From: an uncultured Prevotella sp. | GTDB lineage: Bacteria; Bacteroidota; Bacteroidia; Bacteroidales; Bacteroidaceae | Length of the DNA: 8,526 bases | Direction of reading: 5' to 3' | Assembly: GCA_945614335.1 (NCBI GenBank) | Contig: CALZAP010000043.1 | Coordinates: forward strand, 1 to 8,526 | Part shown: piece by piece, positions 1 through 6,260 of the stretch | Position numbering within the stretch: position 1 is the stretch's first letter | Layout of the letters: each line of letters begins with the position of its first letter | Translations under genes and position numbers: made by a program | Notes under the pieces: model-generated | The model's database searches: none | What the model saw: only the letters and a program-made list of their open reading frames with translations | What the model was told of the DNA's origin: nothing

Positions 1-1
1 G

Positions 2-409
2 CCCACTATGTCAAGGATTTTCGAGTCTCTTCTGCCCGTTTACGGCACCGACAAGGAACAAGAGGAAATAGACCGCATATTCCCCACATGCCAAAGCATA
101 TCCGTAGACTATGCGATTATGGAAAAGGCGGAAGAGATATTCGTCTGCCCTGCCGATTTCGGTTGGAGCGACCTCGGCACATGGGGTTCCCTGCTCGTTC
201 AGACAAAGAAAGACCTCTATGGCAACGGTTGCATTGGTAACAACATAAGCATGTTTGAGTCTACAAACTGTATGGTACACACCATGCAGGAGAAGAAGGT
301 AATCATCCAGGGTCTTGACGGGTATATTGTTGCAGAAAACGAAGACACACTTCTCATTTGTAAACTATCTGAGGAACAACGGATAAAGCAGTTCACTGGA
401 CAGAGTTGA
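2..409 (+). CDS. manC: Mannose-1-phosphate guanylyltransferase, C-terminal part (5' end outside window)
   Basis: This cytoplasmic enzyme joins mannose-1-phosphate and GTP into GDP-mannose, the substrate of the next gene. The frame is open to the left edge (codons for P-T precede the first Met at 8). Family members run to roughly 350 residues, so that Met is internal and only the last 135 or so residues are seen. Counting from it, SVDYAIMEK lies at 32-40 and FGWSDLGTWGSL at 51-62; both are hallmark blocks of the mannose-1-phosphate guanylyltransferase nucleotidyltransferase fold, and the GWSD Asp is a conserved active-site residue. The remaining 70 residues fit the short beta-rich C-terminal region. 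There is no fused phosphomannose isomerase domain, so this is the single-function form. The gene ends in TGA, 59 bp before gmd. The family call is firm. A related hexose-1-phosphate nucleotidyltransferase is unlikely given the two GDP-fucose genes downstream. Confidence 0.88.
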   Translation, partial: PTMSRIFESLLPVYGTDKEQEEIDRIFPTCQSISVDYAIMEKAEEIFVCPADFGWSDLGTWGSLLVQTKKDLYGNGCIGNNISMFESTNCMVHTMQEKKVIIQGLDGYIVAENEDTLLICKLSEEQRIKQFTGQS

Positions 410-468
410 GGAGTTAAGTTAAATATACTTGAATAATACAATAAAAGGAAACAAAAAAAAGAAAAAAA

Positions 469-1554
469 ATGGAAAAGAAAGTTGCTCTCATTACAGGTAT
501 CACAGGTCAAGATGGCTCATATCTTGCCGAGTTTCTCATCGAGAAGGGATATGAAGTCCATGGACTTCTCCGCCGATCTTCTTCATTCAATACAGGACGT
601 ATCGAACATCTGTATCTCGACGAATGGGTAAGGGACATGAAGAAGACAAGGCTAATTAATCTGCATTGGGCAGACATGACCGACTCGTCGTCTCTTATTA
701 GAATTATCTCAGAAACCAAGCCCACCGAGATATACAACCTTGCAGCACAAAGCCATGTGAAAGTGTCGTTCGATGTTCCTGAATATACAGCCGACACCGA
801 TGCCGTTGGCGTGTTGAGACTGTTGGAGGCAGTAAGAATATGTGGCCTTGAAAAGTCATGCCGCATATACCAGGCTTCCACATCCGAACTATTCGGCAAG
901 GTGCAGGAAGTGCCTCAGAGTGAAACCACACCATTCTATCCCCGTTCACCATATTCCGTGGCCAAGCTTTATGGTTTCTGGATTATGAAAAACTATCGCG
1001 AGTCTTACGACATGTATTGCTGCAACGGCATCCTCTTCAACCACGAAAGCGAAAGAAGAGGCGAGAACTTCGTCACACGAAAAATCACACTCGCAGCTGC
1101 ACGTATAGCCCAAGGCTTCCAGGACAAGCTCTACCTCGGCAATCTCAACGCCCTTAGAGACTGGGGATATGCCAAGGATTATGTTGAATGTATGTGGCTC
1201 ATACTCCAGCAGCCCGAGCCAGACGACTTCGTCATTGCAACCGGCGAATATCATACCGTACGCGAGTTTGCCACATTAGCATTCAAGGAAGCGGGCATCG
1301 AACTTGAATGGAAGGGAGAAGGTGTTGACGAGAAGGGTTACGACAAGAACACAGGAAAGTGCATCGTGGAGGTAGACCCGAAATACTTCCGTCCTGCCGA
1401 AGTGGAGCAGTTGCTTGGCGACCCCACAAAGGCAAAGAAGCAACTGGGCTGGAACCCGACCAAGACTTCATTCAATGATTTGGTGAAGATTATGGTCAAG
1501 CACGACATGGTGTTCGCAAAGAAACTCTATCTTAAGGCAAAGATTGAGGAATAA
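469..1554 (+). CDS. gmd: GDP-mannose 4,6-dehydratase
   Basis: This cytoplasmic enzyme converts GDP-D-mannose to GDP-4-keto-6-deoxy-D-mannose with bound NADP, the first committed step to GDP-L-fucose. The 361 residues match the usual full length. It is an extended short-chain dehydrogenase: the Rossmann motif GITGQDG is at 10-16 and the NADP-binding stretch [17 protein letters not shown] at 33-49. The catalytic set is T138/S139/E140 (in STSELFG) with Y162 and K166 in [20 protein letters not shown] at 192-206 is the substrate and oligomer-contact block; the E where many proteobacterial enzymes have P appears to be the Bacteroidetes form. The start ATG follows an A-rich stretch with GGAAA about 15 bases upstream and no strong Shine-Dalgarno. 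It lies between manC and fcl with short spacers, so an operon is likely. No key residue is missing, and I see no sign of frameshift. Confidence 0.96.
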   Translation: MEKKVALITGITGQDGSYLAEFLIEKGYEVHGLLRRSSSFNTGRIEHLYLDEWVRDMKKTRLINLHWADMTDSSSLIRIISETKPTEIYNLAAQSHVKVSFDVPEYTADTDAVGVLRLLEAVRICGLEKSCRIYQASTSELFGKVQEVPQSETTPFYPRSPYSVAKLYGFWIMKNYRESYDMYCCNGILFNHESERRGENFVTRKITLAAARIAQGFQDKLYLGNLNALRDWGYAKDYVECMWLILQQPEPDDFVIATGEYHTVREFATLAFKEAGIELEWKGEGVDEKGYDKNTGKCIVEVDPKYFRPAEVEQLLGDPTKAKKQLGWNPTKTSFNDLVKIMVKHDMVFAKKLYLKAKIEE

Positions 1555-1605
1555 TACGCTAACACCTTGATAATGACTATCTACAGAACTTGAAAAAGAA
1601 AAAGC

Positions 1606-2769
1606 ATGTTAGATAAAAACGCGAAAATATATGTTGCCGGGCACAACGGACTCGTTGGCTCGGCAATATGGAAGAACCTCGAGGAAAGAGGATACCACAA
1701 TCTTGTAGGACGCTCGCACAAGGAACTGGACCTGACCGACCAGAATGCGGTAAAGGCATTCTTTGACGAAGAGAAGCCCGATGCTGTGGTTCTTGCGGCA
1801 GCATTTGTTGGAGGCATCATGGCCAACTCCCTCTACCGTGCCGACTTCATCATGCAAAACATGAAGATACAGTGCAACGTCATCAGCAATGCCTATTCAC
1901 ACAATGTCAAGAAACTCCTCTTTCTTGGGTCCACCTGCATCTATCCTAAGAACGCTCCCCAGCCCATGAAGGAAGACGCTCTTCTCACCTCACCCTTGGA
2001 ATACACCAACGAGGAATATGCCATAGCGAAGATTGCCGGACTGAAGATGTGCGAGAGCTACAACCTTCAGTACGGAACAAACTATATTGCCGTCATGCCC
2101 ACTAATCTCTATGGCCCGAACGACAATTTCCACCTCGAGAACAGCCATGTCATGCCTGCCATGATGAGGAAGATTTATCTTGCGAAACTCATACATGAAG
2201 GTGCATGGGAAACGATAAAGGCAGACCTGAACAAACGTCCTGTGGAGAATGTCAACGGCAACAGCAGTCAAGACGACATTCTTCGCATACTGGAGAAATA
2301 CGGCATCAGCGACAACAAGGTTACCCTTTGGGGCACCGGCACTCCTTTGCGTGAATTTCTTTGGAGCGAAGACATGGCCGACGCCAGCGTCCACGTATTG
2401 TTAAACGTAGACTTCAAAGACATCATTGGTATAGAAAAATACTCATCGGTATTCTATGGTGTGTCAGCCTCAGGTGCCGTCGACCGCAACAATAGCGATG
2501 GCCGTGGAGGTGCCATCCCTTCCCTTGGCGAAATACGCAACTGCCACATCAATGTTGGAACAGGAAAAGAACTCACCATCAAAGAGTTATCTGAACTGAT
2601 AGTAAAAACTGTTGGTTTCGAAGGAGAAGTTGTATTTGATTCTTCAAAGCCAGATGGTACACCACGAAAGCTCATCGATGTAGAAAAGCTCCACTCGCTT
2701 GGCTGGACACATAAAGTTGAAATAGAAGAAGGAGTCGAAAGACTGTTCAAGTGGTATGTAGGGGAGTGA
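1606..2769 (+). CDS. fcl: GDP-L-fucose synthase (GDP-4-keto-6-deoxymannose 3,5-epimerase-4-reductase), enlarged form
   Basis: This enzyme epimerises and reduces the Gmd product with NADPH to give GDP-L-fucose, donor for fucosylated surface glycans. The Rossmann motif GHNGLVG is at 12-18. Catalytic residues all map two positions beyond the E. coli enzyme: S109 and C111 in GSTCIYP, Y138 and K142 in YAIAK, H181 in NSHVMPA. WGTGTPLREFLWSEDMA (242-258) and the C-terminal INVGTG and SKPDGTPRKLIDV blocks are also conserved. At 387 residues it is about 65 longer than the roughly 320-residue E. coli protein. The excess lies in two inserts, about 198-236 (before the WGTGTP block) and about 268-312 (before INVGTG), both away from the catalytic residues. 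It starts 51 bp after gmd, preceded by GAAAAAGAAAAAG. The TGA stop lies inside a GGAGTG-type repeat. The function is firm; the role of the inserts is unknown. Confidence 0.95.
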   Translation: MLDKNAKIYVAGHNGLVGSAIWKNLEERGYHNLVGRSHKELDLTDQNAVKAFFDEEKPDAVVLAAAFVGGIMANSLYRADFIMQNMKIQCNVISNAYSHNVKKLLFLGSTCIYPKNAPQPMKEDALLTSPLEYTNEEYAIAKIAGLKMCESYNLQYGTNYIAVMPTNLYGPNDNFHLENSHVMPAMMRKIYLAKLIHEGAWETIKADLNKRPVENVNGNSSQDDILRILEKYGISDNKVTLWGTGTPLREFLWSEDMADASVHVLLNVDFKDIIGIEKYSSVFYGVSASGAVDRNNSDGRGGAIPSLGEIRNCHINVGTGKELTIKELSELIVKTVGFEGEVVFDSSKPDGTPRKLIDVEKLHSLGWTHKVEIEEGVERLFKWYVGE

Positions 2770-2804
2770 GGAGTGTGGAGAGAGGAGTGTGGAGAGAGGA
2801 GTGA
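2770..2804 (+). repeat. 14-bp purine-rich tandem repeat, 2.5 copies
   Basis: The unit GGAGTGTGGAGAGA occurs at 2770-2783 and again, identical, at 2784-2797. A half copy, GGAGTGA, follows at 2798-2804. The array begins at the base after the fcl stop codon, and related GGGGAGTGA sequence runs back into the last fcl codons. On the + strand the region is almost entirely purine. It is a simple-sequence array with no coding value, probably made by slippage. Confidence 0.85.
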
Positions 2805-2815
2805 GAAATGTTTTG

Positions 2816-2918
2816 GAGGGTAGAGGGAAGAAGGTAGAGGGTAGAGAATACCGAAGCGGCAGAAGTTTTTGCGATAATCACGGCTTAAACTATTCTCTAC
2901 CTTCTTCCCTCTACCCTC
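2816..2918. repeat. Imperfect long inverted repeat between convergent genes; possible bidirectional terminator
   Basis: The left arm (2816-2850, purine-rich, built on GAGGGTAGAGGGAA) is the reverse complement of the right arm (2891-2918, pyrimidine-rich). The only difference is one extra 7-base GTAGAGG-type unit in the left arm. The 40-base centre (2851-2890) holds unrelated mixed sequence. Transcribed from either side, the arms would give a stem of about 28 bp with a 7-base bulge and a large loop. It lies between the ends of fcl (+) and the kinase gene (-), where a terminator is expected. It is not a textbook intrinsic terminator: the nearest + strand T run (2946-2952) is about 28 bases past the stem and the - strand lacks one. 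The repeat is certain; the terminator role is inferred. Confidence 0.75.
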
Positions 2919-2946
2919 TTCCCTCTACCCTCTTCCATCTACCCTC
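2905..2946 (+). repeat. 14-bp pyrimidine-rich tandem repeat, 3 copies
   Basis: The unit TTCCCTCTACCCTC occurs at 2905-2918 and 2919-2932, with a third copy at 2933-2946 carrying one change (C to A at its fifth base). The first copy also forms part of the right arm of the inverted repeat. The array ends five bases short of the kinase stop codon on the other strand, so it forms the immediate 3' flank of that gene. Confidence 0.85.
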
Positions 2947-2950
2947 TTTT

Positions 2951-4444
2951 TTACACCATCTTCCCAAGCTGGCTCTTCCATTCAGAATAAGCATGGAGGT
3001 ATTCAGCCCGCTTGTTTTCGTCAGGTTCTATCACCATGAGCTTGTCAAGAGTGGCGAAGGCTTCATTGTTGTCCTTGTAAATGCCTACTCCTATTCCCGC
3101 CCCCTTGGCAGCACCTACACTACCGTCTGTATCGTAGAGTTCTATTGTAGCCCCACTCACTCCGGCCAGAGTCTGCCTGAAGATGTCGCTCAGGAACATA
3201 TTCGCCTTTCCGGCATGAATCTTCTTGATATTCATACCCATCTGCTGCATTATTTCCATTCCATAGCAGAAGCTGAACACTATACCTTCCTGTGCCGCCC
3301 TGACAATATGCGCGCTGGTGTGTTTGTTGAAGCTCAATCCGGTAACAGTACAACCTATTTCCTTGTTTTCCAACACACGTTCAGCACCATTTCCAAACGG
3401 GATTACGCTCACTCCTTCGCTACCGATAGCCACCTTTGAAGCTATCTCGTTCATCTCGGCATATCCCACTCCCGAAGCAAGTATATTTCTTCTTACCCAA
3501 GCGTTCAGTATACCAGTGCCATTGATACACAGCAGCACTCCAAGTCGAGTCTTGTCAACTTCATGGTTCACGTGTGCAAAGGTGTTCACCCTACTCTTCT
3601 TGTCGTAGTTGATGTCTCCCAACACACCATACACCACACCTGACGTACCTGCCGTTGAAGCAATCTCTCCCGGATTGAACACGTTCAGGCTCACGGCATT
3701 GTTAGGCTGGTCACCTGCACGATAAGAAATCGGTGTACCCTTCATCAGTCCGGTTTCCTCTGCAGCCTTCTCCGACACTTCGCTTTGCACGCTAAATGTA
3801 GGCACGATGTCCGACATTATCGATTTGTCGAAACCATAGTAGTCCATAAGGAAGTCAGCCACCTGGTTCTGCTTGAAGTCCCAGAACATACCTTCGCTGA
3901 GACCGCTTACAGTGGTGTTGGCTATTCCGCTAAGCTTCATGGCTATATAGTCTCCCGGAAGCATCACCTTATATATTTTATTATATATCTCAGGCTCGTT
4001 TTCCTTCACCCATGCCAGTTTGGCAGCAGTAAAGTTACCTGGCGAGTTCAGCAGATGCTGTAGGCATTTCTCCGCACCAAGAGCATGGAAGGCCTTGTCA
4101 CCGTAAGTCACCGCCCTGGAGTCACACCAGATGATGGCAGGTCTTAGAGGTTTGAGATCCTTGTCCACGCAAACCAGTCCGTGCATCTGGTATGAGATAC
4201 CGATAGCCTTAATCTCTTCAGCCTTTGCTCCTGCGTCGGCCATTATTTTCTTCAAACTGAGTTTAGCGTTCTCCCACCACATCTCCGGGTCCTGTTCAGC
4301 CCATCCTGTTTTTACAGCCATGATAGGAGCCTCGTGCTCTGGAAAGAAAGCTGTTGCAGCACATTTACCCGTGTCTGCATTGACGAGAGAAGCCTTTACC
4401 GAACTGCTTCCCACGTCAAATCCTAATAAATATCTATTTGCCAT
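2951..4444 (-). CDS. xylB: Xylulokinase-type FGGY carbohydrate kinase
   Basis: Its likely job is phosphorylation of D-xylulose to xylulose-5-phosphate with ATP, feeding the pentose phosphate pathway during xylose or xylan use. The 497 residues match full-length xylulokinases. The N-terminal actin-like domain opens with FDVGSSSVKASL (9-20, phosphate loop). QMHG (86-89), WCDSR (106-110) and PGDY (163-166) are substrate-domain motifs. AGDQPNNA (243-250) carries the expected catalytic base, D245. GTSG (266-269), AGKANMFLSDIFRQTLAG (411-428) and DGSVGAAKGAG (440-450) belong to the C-terminal nucleotide-binding half. The first ATG leaves MANRY before the phosphate loop, as is usual. No xylose isomerase or transporter is visible beside it, so the sugar is inferred from overall resemblance; another FGGY kinase such as a fuculokinase is less likely but not excluded. 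It is antisense to both neighbouring operons, and I found no convincing promoter of its own in the 179-bp upstream spacer. Confidence 0.85.
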   Translation of the reverse strand: MANRYLLGFDVGSSSVKASLVNADTGKCAATAFFPEHEAPIMAVKTGWAEQDPEMWWENAKLSLKKIMADAGAKAEEIKAIGISYQMHGLVCVDKDLKPLRPAIIWCDSRAVTYGDKAFHALGAEKCLQHLLNSPGNFTAAKLAWVKENEPEIYNKIYKVMLPGDYIAMKLSGIANTTVSGLSEGMFWDFKQNQVADFLMDYYGFDKSIMSDIVPTFSVQSEVSEKAAEETGLMKGTPISYRAGDQPNNAVSLNVFNPGEIASTAGTSGVVYGVLGDINYDKKSRVNTFAHVNHEVDKTRLGVLLCINGTGILNAWVRRNILASGVGYAEMNEIASKVAIGSEGVSVIPFGNGAERVLENKEIGCTVTGLSFNKHTSAHIVRAAQEGIVFSFCYGMEIMQQMGMNIKKIHAGKANMFLSDIFRQTLAGVSGATIELYDTDGSVGAAKGAGIGVGIYKDNNEAFATLDKLMVIEPDENKRAEYLHAYSEWKSQLGKMV

Positions 4445-4552
4445 ACTTATGTTATTTAATCACATATATTACGCATAATTATCACAAATCCCACCCAAAA
4501 ATGCACAAATAAATATTTTTTTCCTTGAAAATTGCATTTTTTTCGTTATAAA

Positions 4553-4584
4553 TTGTCGTTATTTCAAAATATTTTTTACCTTTG
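4553..4584 (+). promoter_or_regulatory. Bacteroidetes-type promoter for the response regulator/transferase operon
   Basis: TACCTTTG at 4577-4584 is an exact match to the -7 consensus TAnnTTTG. TTG at 4553-4555 fits the -33 element with 21 bases between, close to the usual spacing. Transcription would then start near 4590, leaving a leader of about 30 bases before the ATG at 4624. The leader holds the 10-bp palindrome AAAAGCTTTT (4612-4621) just before the start codon. The surrounding spacer (4445-4623) is very AT-rich, with T runs at 4516-4522, 4537-4543 and 4572-4577. Confidence 0.7.
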
Positions 4585-4623
4585 CAGCATAAATTATTAC
4601 CTTAGACATATAAAAGCTTTTTT

Positions 4624-4992
4624 ATGAAAAAGAAAATTCTTATATTGGACGACAAAGAGACAATAGCAAAAGTATTGTCTATCTATCTCATGAGCGACTA
4701 CGAAGTACAGTGGTTGCCTGATGGTTTGCAAGGTGTGAAATGGCTTCAGTCCGGCAACACTCCGGACCTGATTATCTCCGACATCAGGATGCCCGGCATG
4801 CGTGGCGACGACTTCCTGGAGTGGATAAAGCAGAACGAGCTGTTCCGTCACATCCCGGTCATCATGCTCAGCAGTGAGGACAGCACCAACGAGCGCATCC
4901 GCCTGCTTGAGATTGGAGCTGTGGACTATATCGTAAAACCATTCAACCCAATGGAGTTGAAGATTAGAGTTAAAAAGATTCTTCCCAACTAA
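4624..4992 (+). CDS. Single-domain response regulator (receiver domain only)
   Basis: This is a CheY-like phosphorylatable receiver of 122 residues with no DNA-binding or enzymatic output domain. The acidic pocket is D9/D10 (ILILDD) and the phospho-acceptor is D53 in LIISDIRMPGMRG. The switch residues are S83 (VIMLSS) and Y102, and the invariant lysine is K105 in IVKPFNP. All residues needed for phosphorylation are present. Such proteins act by binding a partner. The obvious candidate is the next gene, 11 bp downstream, whose product begins with a receiver-like domain. No histidine kinase lies in the window, so the phosphodonor is unknown. It is the first gene of the rightward operon and has a good promoter 40 bases upstream. 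The ATG at 4624 gives the normal receiver N-terminus (MKKKILILDD). The fold is certain; its role in controlling glycan synthesis is inferred. Confidence 0.93.
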   Translation: MKKKILILDDKETIAKVLSIYLMSDYEVQWLPDGLQGVKWLQSGNTPDLIISDIRMPGMRGDDFLEWIKQNELFRHIPVIMLSSEDSTNERIRLLEIGAVDYIVKPFNPMELKIRVKKILPN

Positions 4993-5009
4993 TATGATAT
5001 AATATGATA
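4990..5009 (+). repeat. Perfect 10-bp tandem duplication across a stop/start junction
   Basis: TAATATGATA occurs twice in a row, at 4990-4999 and 5000-5009. The first copy supplies the TAA stop of the response regulator; the second supplies the ATG of the sugar transferase. The first copy also contains an ATG (4994) that reads Met-Ile and then hits the TAA at 5000-5002. With one copy removed, the transferase ATG would sit one base after the upstream stop. Confidence 0.85.
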
Positions 5010-6209
5010 GGTGTAATATACCTTGGTGACAGCCAGAATACCCGAGAACGTCTGAAATACGTTCCCGGGCAATTGGTTCGTATGACTACGACATACAAGG
5101 ATGCCGCAAAACTCTGCGTACCGAAAGTTCGCAACGAACATTTCATCCTTTTTTTCGAGCGCAACGATCCTAACACAGATGTGACGGCCATCACCTATCT
5201 TAAAAAGAAATGCCCTGGAGTCTACGTCATCCTTCTCACCGACAAGATGACCGATACAGAAAGGACAAGCTATCAGAAATGCGGCATCAACGACACTCTC
5301 GACAAGAACGCGTCCGTCACTGAGCTTAACAAGAAGATACAGTTCATCTCCGACCGTGAAGGCATTCTTTTCGACCCGGTAGGACCGAAATTCAAGATCC
5401 TGAGTTTCAAGATTCCGTTGTGGAAGCGTGTCTTCGACATTGTCTTCTCTCTATTGGGCATCATTGTCCTGTCACCGGTATTCATCATCACGGCCATAGC
5501 CATCAAGTTGGAAAGCAAGGGACCTGTTCTTTTCAAGTCTAAGCGTGTGGGCACCAACTACACCATTTTCGACTTTCTGAAGTTCCGTAGCATGTATGCC
5601 AATGCCGACAAGCAGCTTAAGGAGTTGAGCAAGTCTCAGAATCAGTATATCAACCATCCGGATGAGTCACCCAAGATACCTACCCTCAGCATCGGTTCCG
5701 AGGAGGCGTTGGAAAACGGCCTTGTTGACGACAACATGGGAGCTGAGATGCTCATCAGCGACGATGAGGTAATGCTCGTCGGCGACGATTTCGTGGTGTC
5801 TGAAGGCGACTTCAACAAGAAGAAGAACGAAGAGATTCAAAACGCTTTCGTCAAGATAGAGAACGACCCGAGAGTCACCAAGGTCGGGGCCTTCATCAGG
5901 AAATACAGCATCGACGAACTGCCGCAGCTATTCAACATCCTCAGAGGCGACATGTCCATCGTCGGCAACCGTCCTCTCCCTCTTTACGAGGCAGAACGCC
6001 TTACCGCCGACGACTGCATCGACCGTTTCATGGCTCCGGCAGGTCTCACCGGCCTTTGGCAGGTAGAGGAACGAGGCAAGGGTGGCGACATGTCGGCAGA
6101 GGAGCGCAAGCAACTCGACATCCGATACGGCCAGACCTACAACTTCTCTCTCGACATGAAAATAATATTCCGTACATTGACAGCTTTCGTCCAGAAGGAA
6201 AACGTCTGA
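5004..6209 (+). CDS. Polyprenyl-phosphate sugar-1-phosphate transferase (monotopic PGT) with N-terminal pseudo-receiver domain
   Basis: It probably transfers a sugar phosphate from a nucleotide sugar to undecaprenyl phosphate on the inner face of the cytoplasmic membrane, starting a surface glycan. Residues 1-115 look like a receiver: beta strands near 2-10, 23-29, 46-53, 73-79 and 97-101, with D9, T79 and K101 kept, but E52 where the phospho-acceptor Asp would be. Residues 140-400 are a bacterial sugar transferase domain. KRVFDIVFSLLGIIVLSPVF (141-160) is a re-entrant membrane helix with the Ser-Pro break at 157-158; RVG is at 181-183 and FLKFRSM at 191-197. DELPQLFN (304-311) carries the Asp-Glu dyad D304/E305. 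GDMSIVGNRP (315-324) and GLTGLWQVEERGKG (347-360) follow. An acidic insert fills about 205-285. The enzyme is longer than the roughly 200-residue minimal form. The donor sugar cannot be read from sequence. The start follows the response regulator stop by 11 bp. Confidence 0.92.
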   Translation: MIGVIYLGDSQNTRERLKYVPGQLVRMTTTYKDAAKLCVPKVRNEHFILFFERNDPNTDVTAITYLKKKCPGVYVILLTDKMTDTERTSYQKCGINDTLDKNASVTELNKKIQFISDREGILFDPVGPKFKILSFKIPLWKRVFDIVFSLLGIIVLSPVFIITAIAIKLESKGPVLFKSKRVGTNYTIFDFLKFRSMYANADKQLKELSKSQNQYINHPDESPKIPTLSIGSEEALENGLVDDNMGAEMLISDDEVMLVGDDFVVSEGDFNKKKNEEIQNAFVKIENDPRVTKVGAFIRKYSIDELPQLFNILRGDMSIVGNRPLPLYEAERLTADDCIDRFMAPAGLTGLWQVEERGKGGDMSAEERKQLDIRYGQTYNFSLDMKIIFRTLTAFVQKENV

Positions 6210-6260
6210 ATGGAGTTGCCTGTCTTACCATTTACCAATATCAACATACACCAACGATGA
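6210..6260 (+). CDS. Possible 16-codon coupling mini-ORF between transferase and TolC-like gene
   Basis: Its ATG begins at the base after the transferase TGA, in the same frame, and encodes MELPVLPFTNINIHQR. Its TGA stop (6258-6260) overlaps the ATG of the next gene (ATGA). It exactly fills the 47-base spacer. It could let ribosomes reinitiate and couple translation of the two genes. Chance is a real alternative for so short a frame, and there is no sign that the peptide itself matters. Confidence 0.15.
   Translation: MELPVLPFTNINIHQR

Noticed and set aside
424..431. TATACTTG as a -7 promoter box for gmd
   Set aside because: One mismatch to TAnnTTTG, and the nearest upstream TTG (406-408) is only 15 bases away; gmd is more simply read from the manC transcript.
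2905..2946. Repeat array as a CRISPR
   Set aside because: The 14-bp units are directly adjacent with no spacers; it is a simple tandem repeat.
2789..3439. + strand open frame of 216 residues starting in the repeat region
   Set aside because: Most of it is antisense to the C-terminal half of the FGGY kinase, and its N-terminus is translated low-complexity repeat.
4461..4488. - strand promoter for the kinase gene (TATATGTG with TTTG upstream)
   Set aside because: One mismatch in the -7 box, spacing of only 16, and it would leave almost no leader; not convincing in AT-rich DNA.
4516..4577. Phased T-tracts giving curved DNA upstream of the response regulator promoter
   Set aside because: The first two tracts are 21 bases apart but the third is about 35 bases on, not a helical multiple; ordinary for an AT-rich spacer.
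6056..6256. Upstream in-frame extension of the TolC-like gene to an ATG at 6056
   Set aside because: The extra 67 residues overlap the transferase gene in another frame and would bury the clear signal peptide that starts at 6257.
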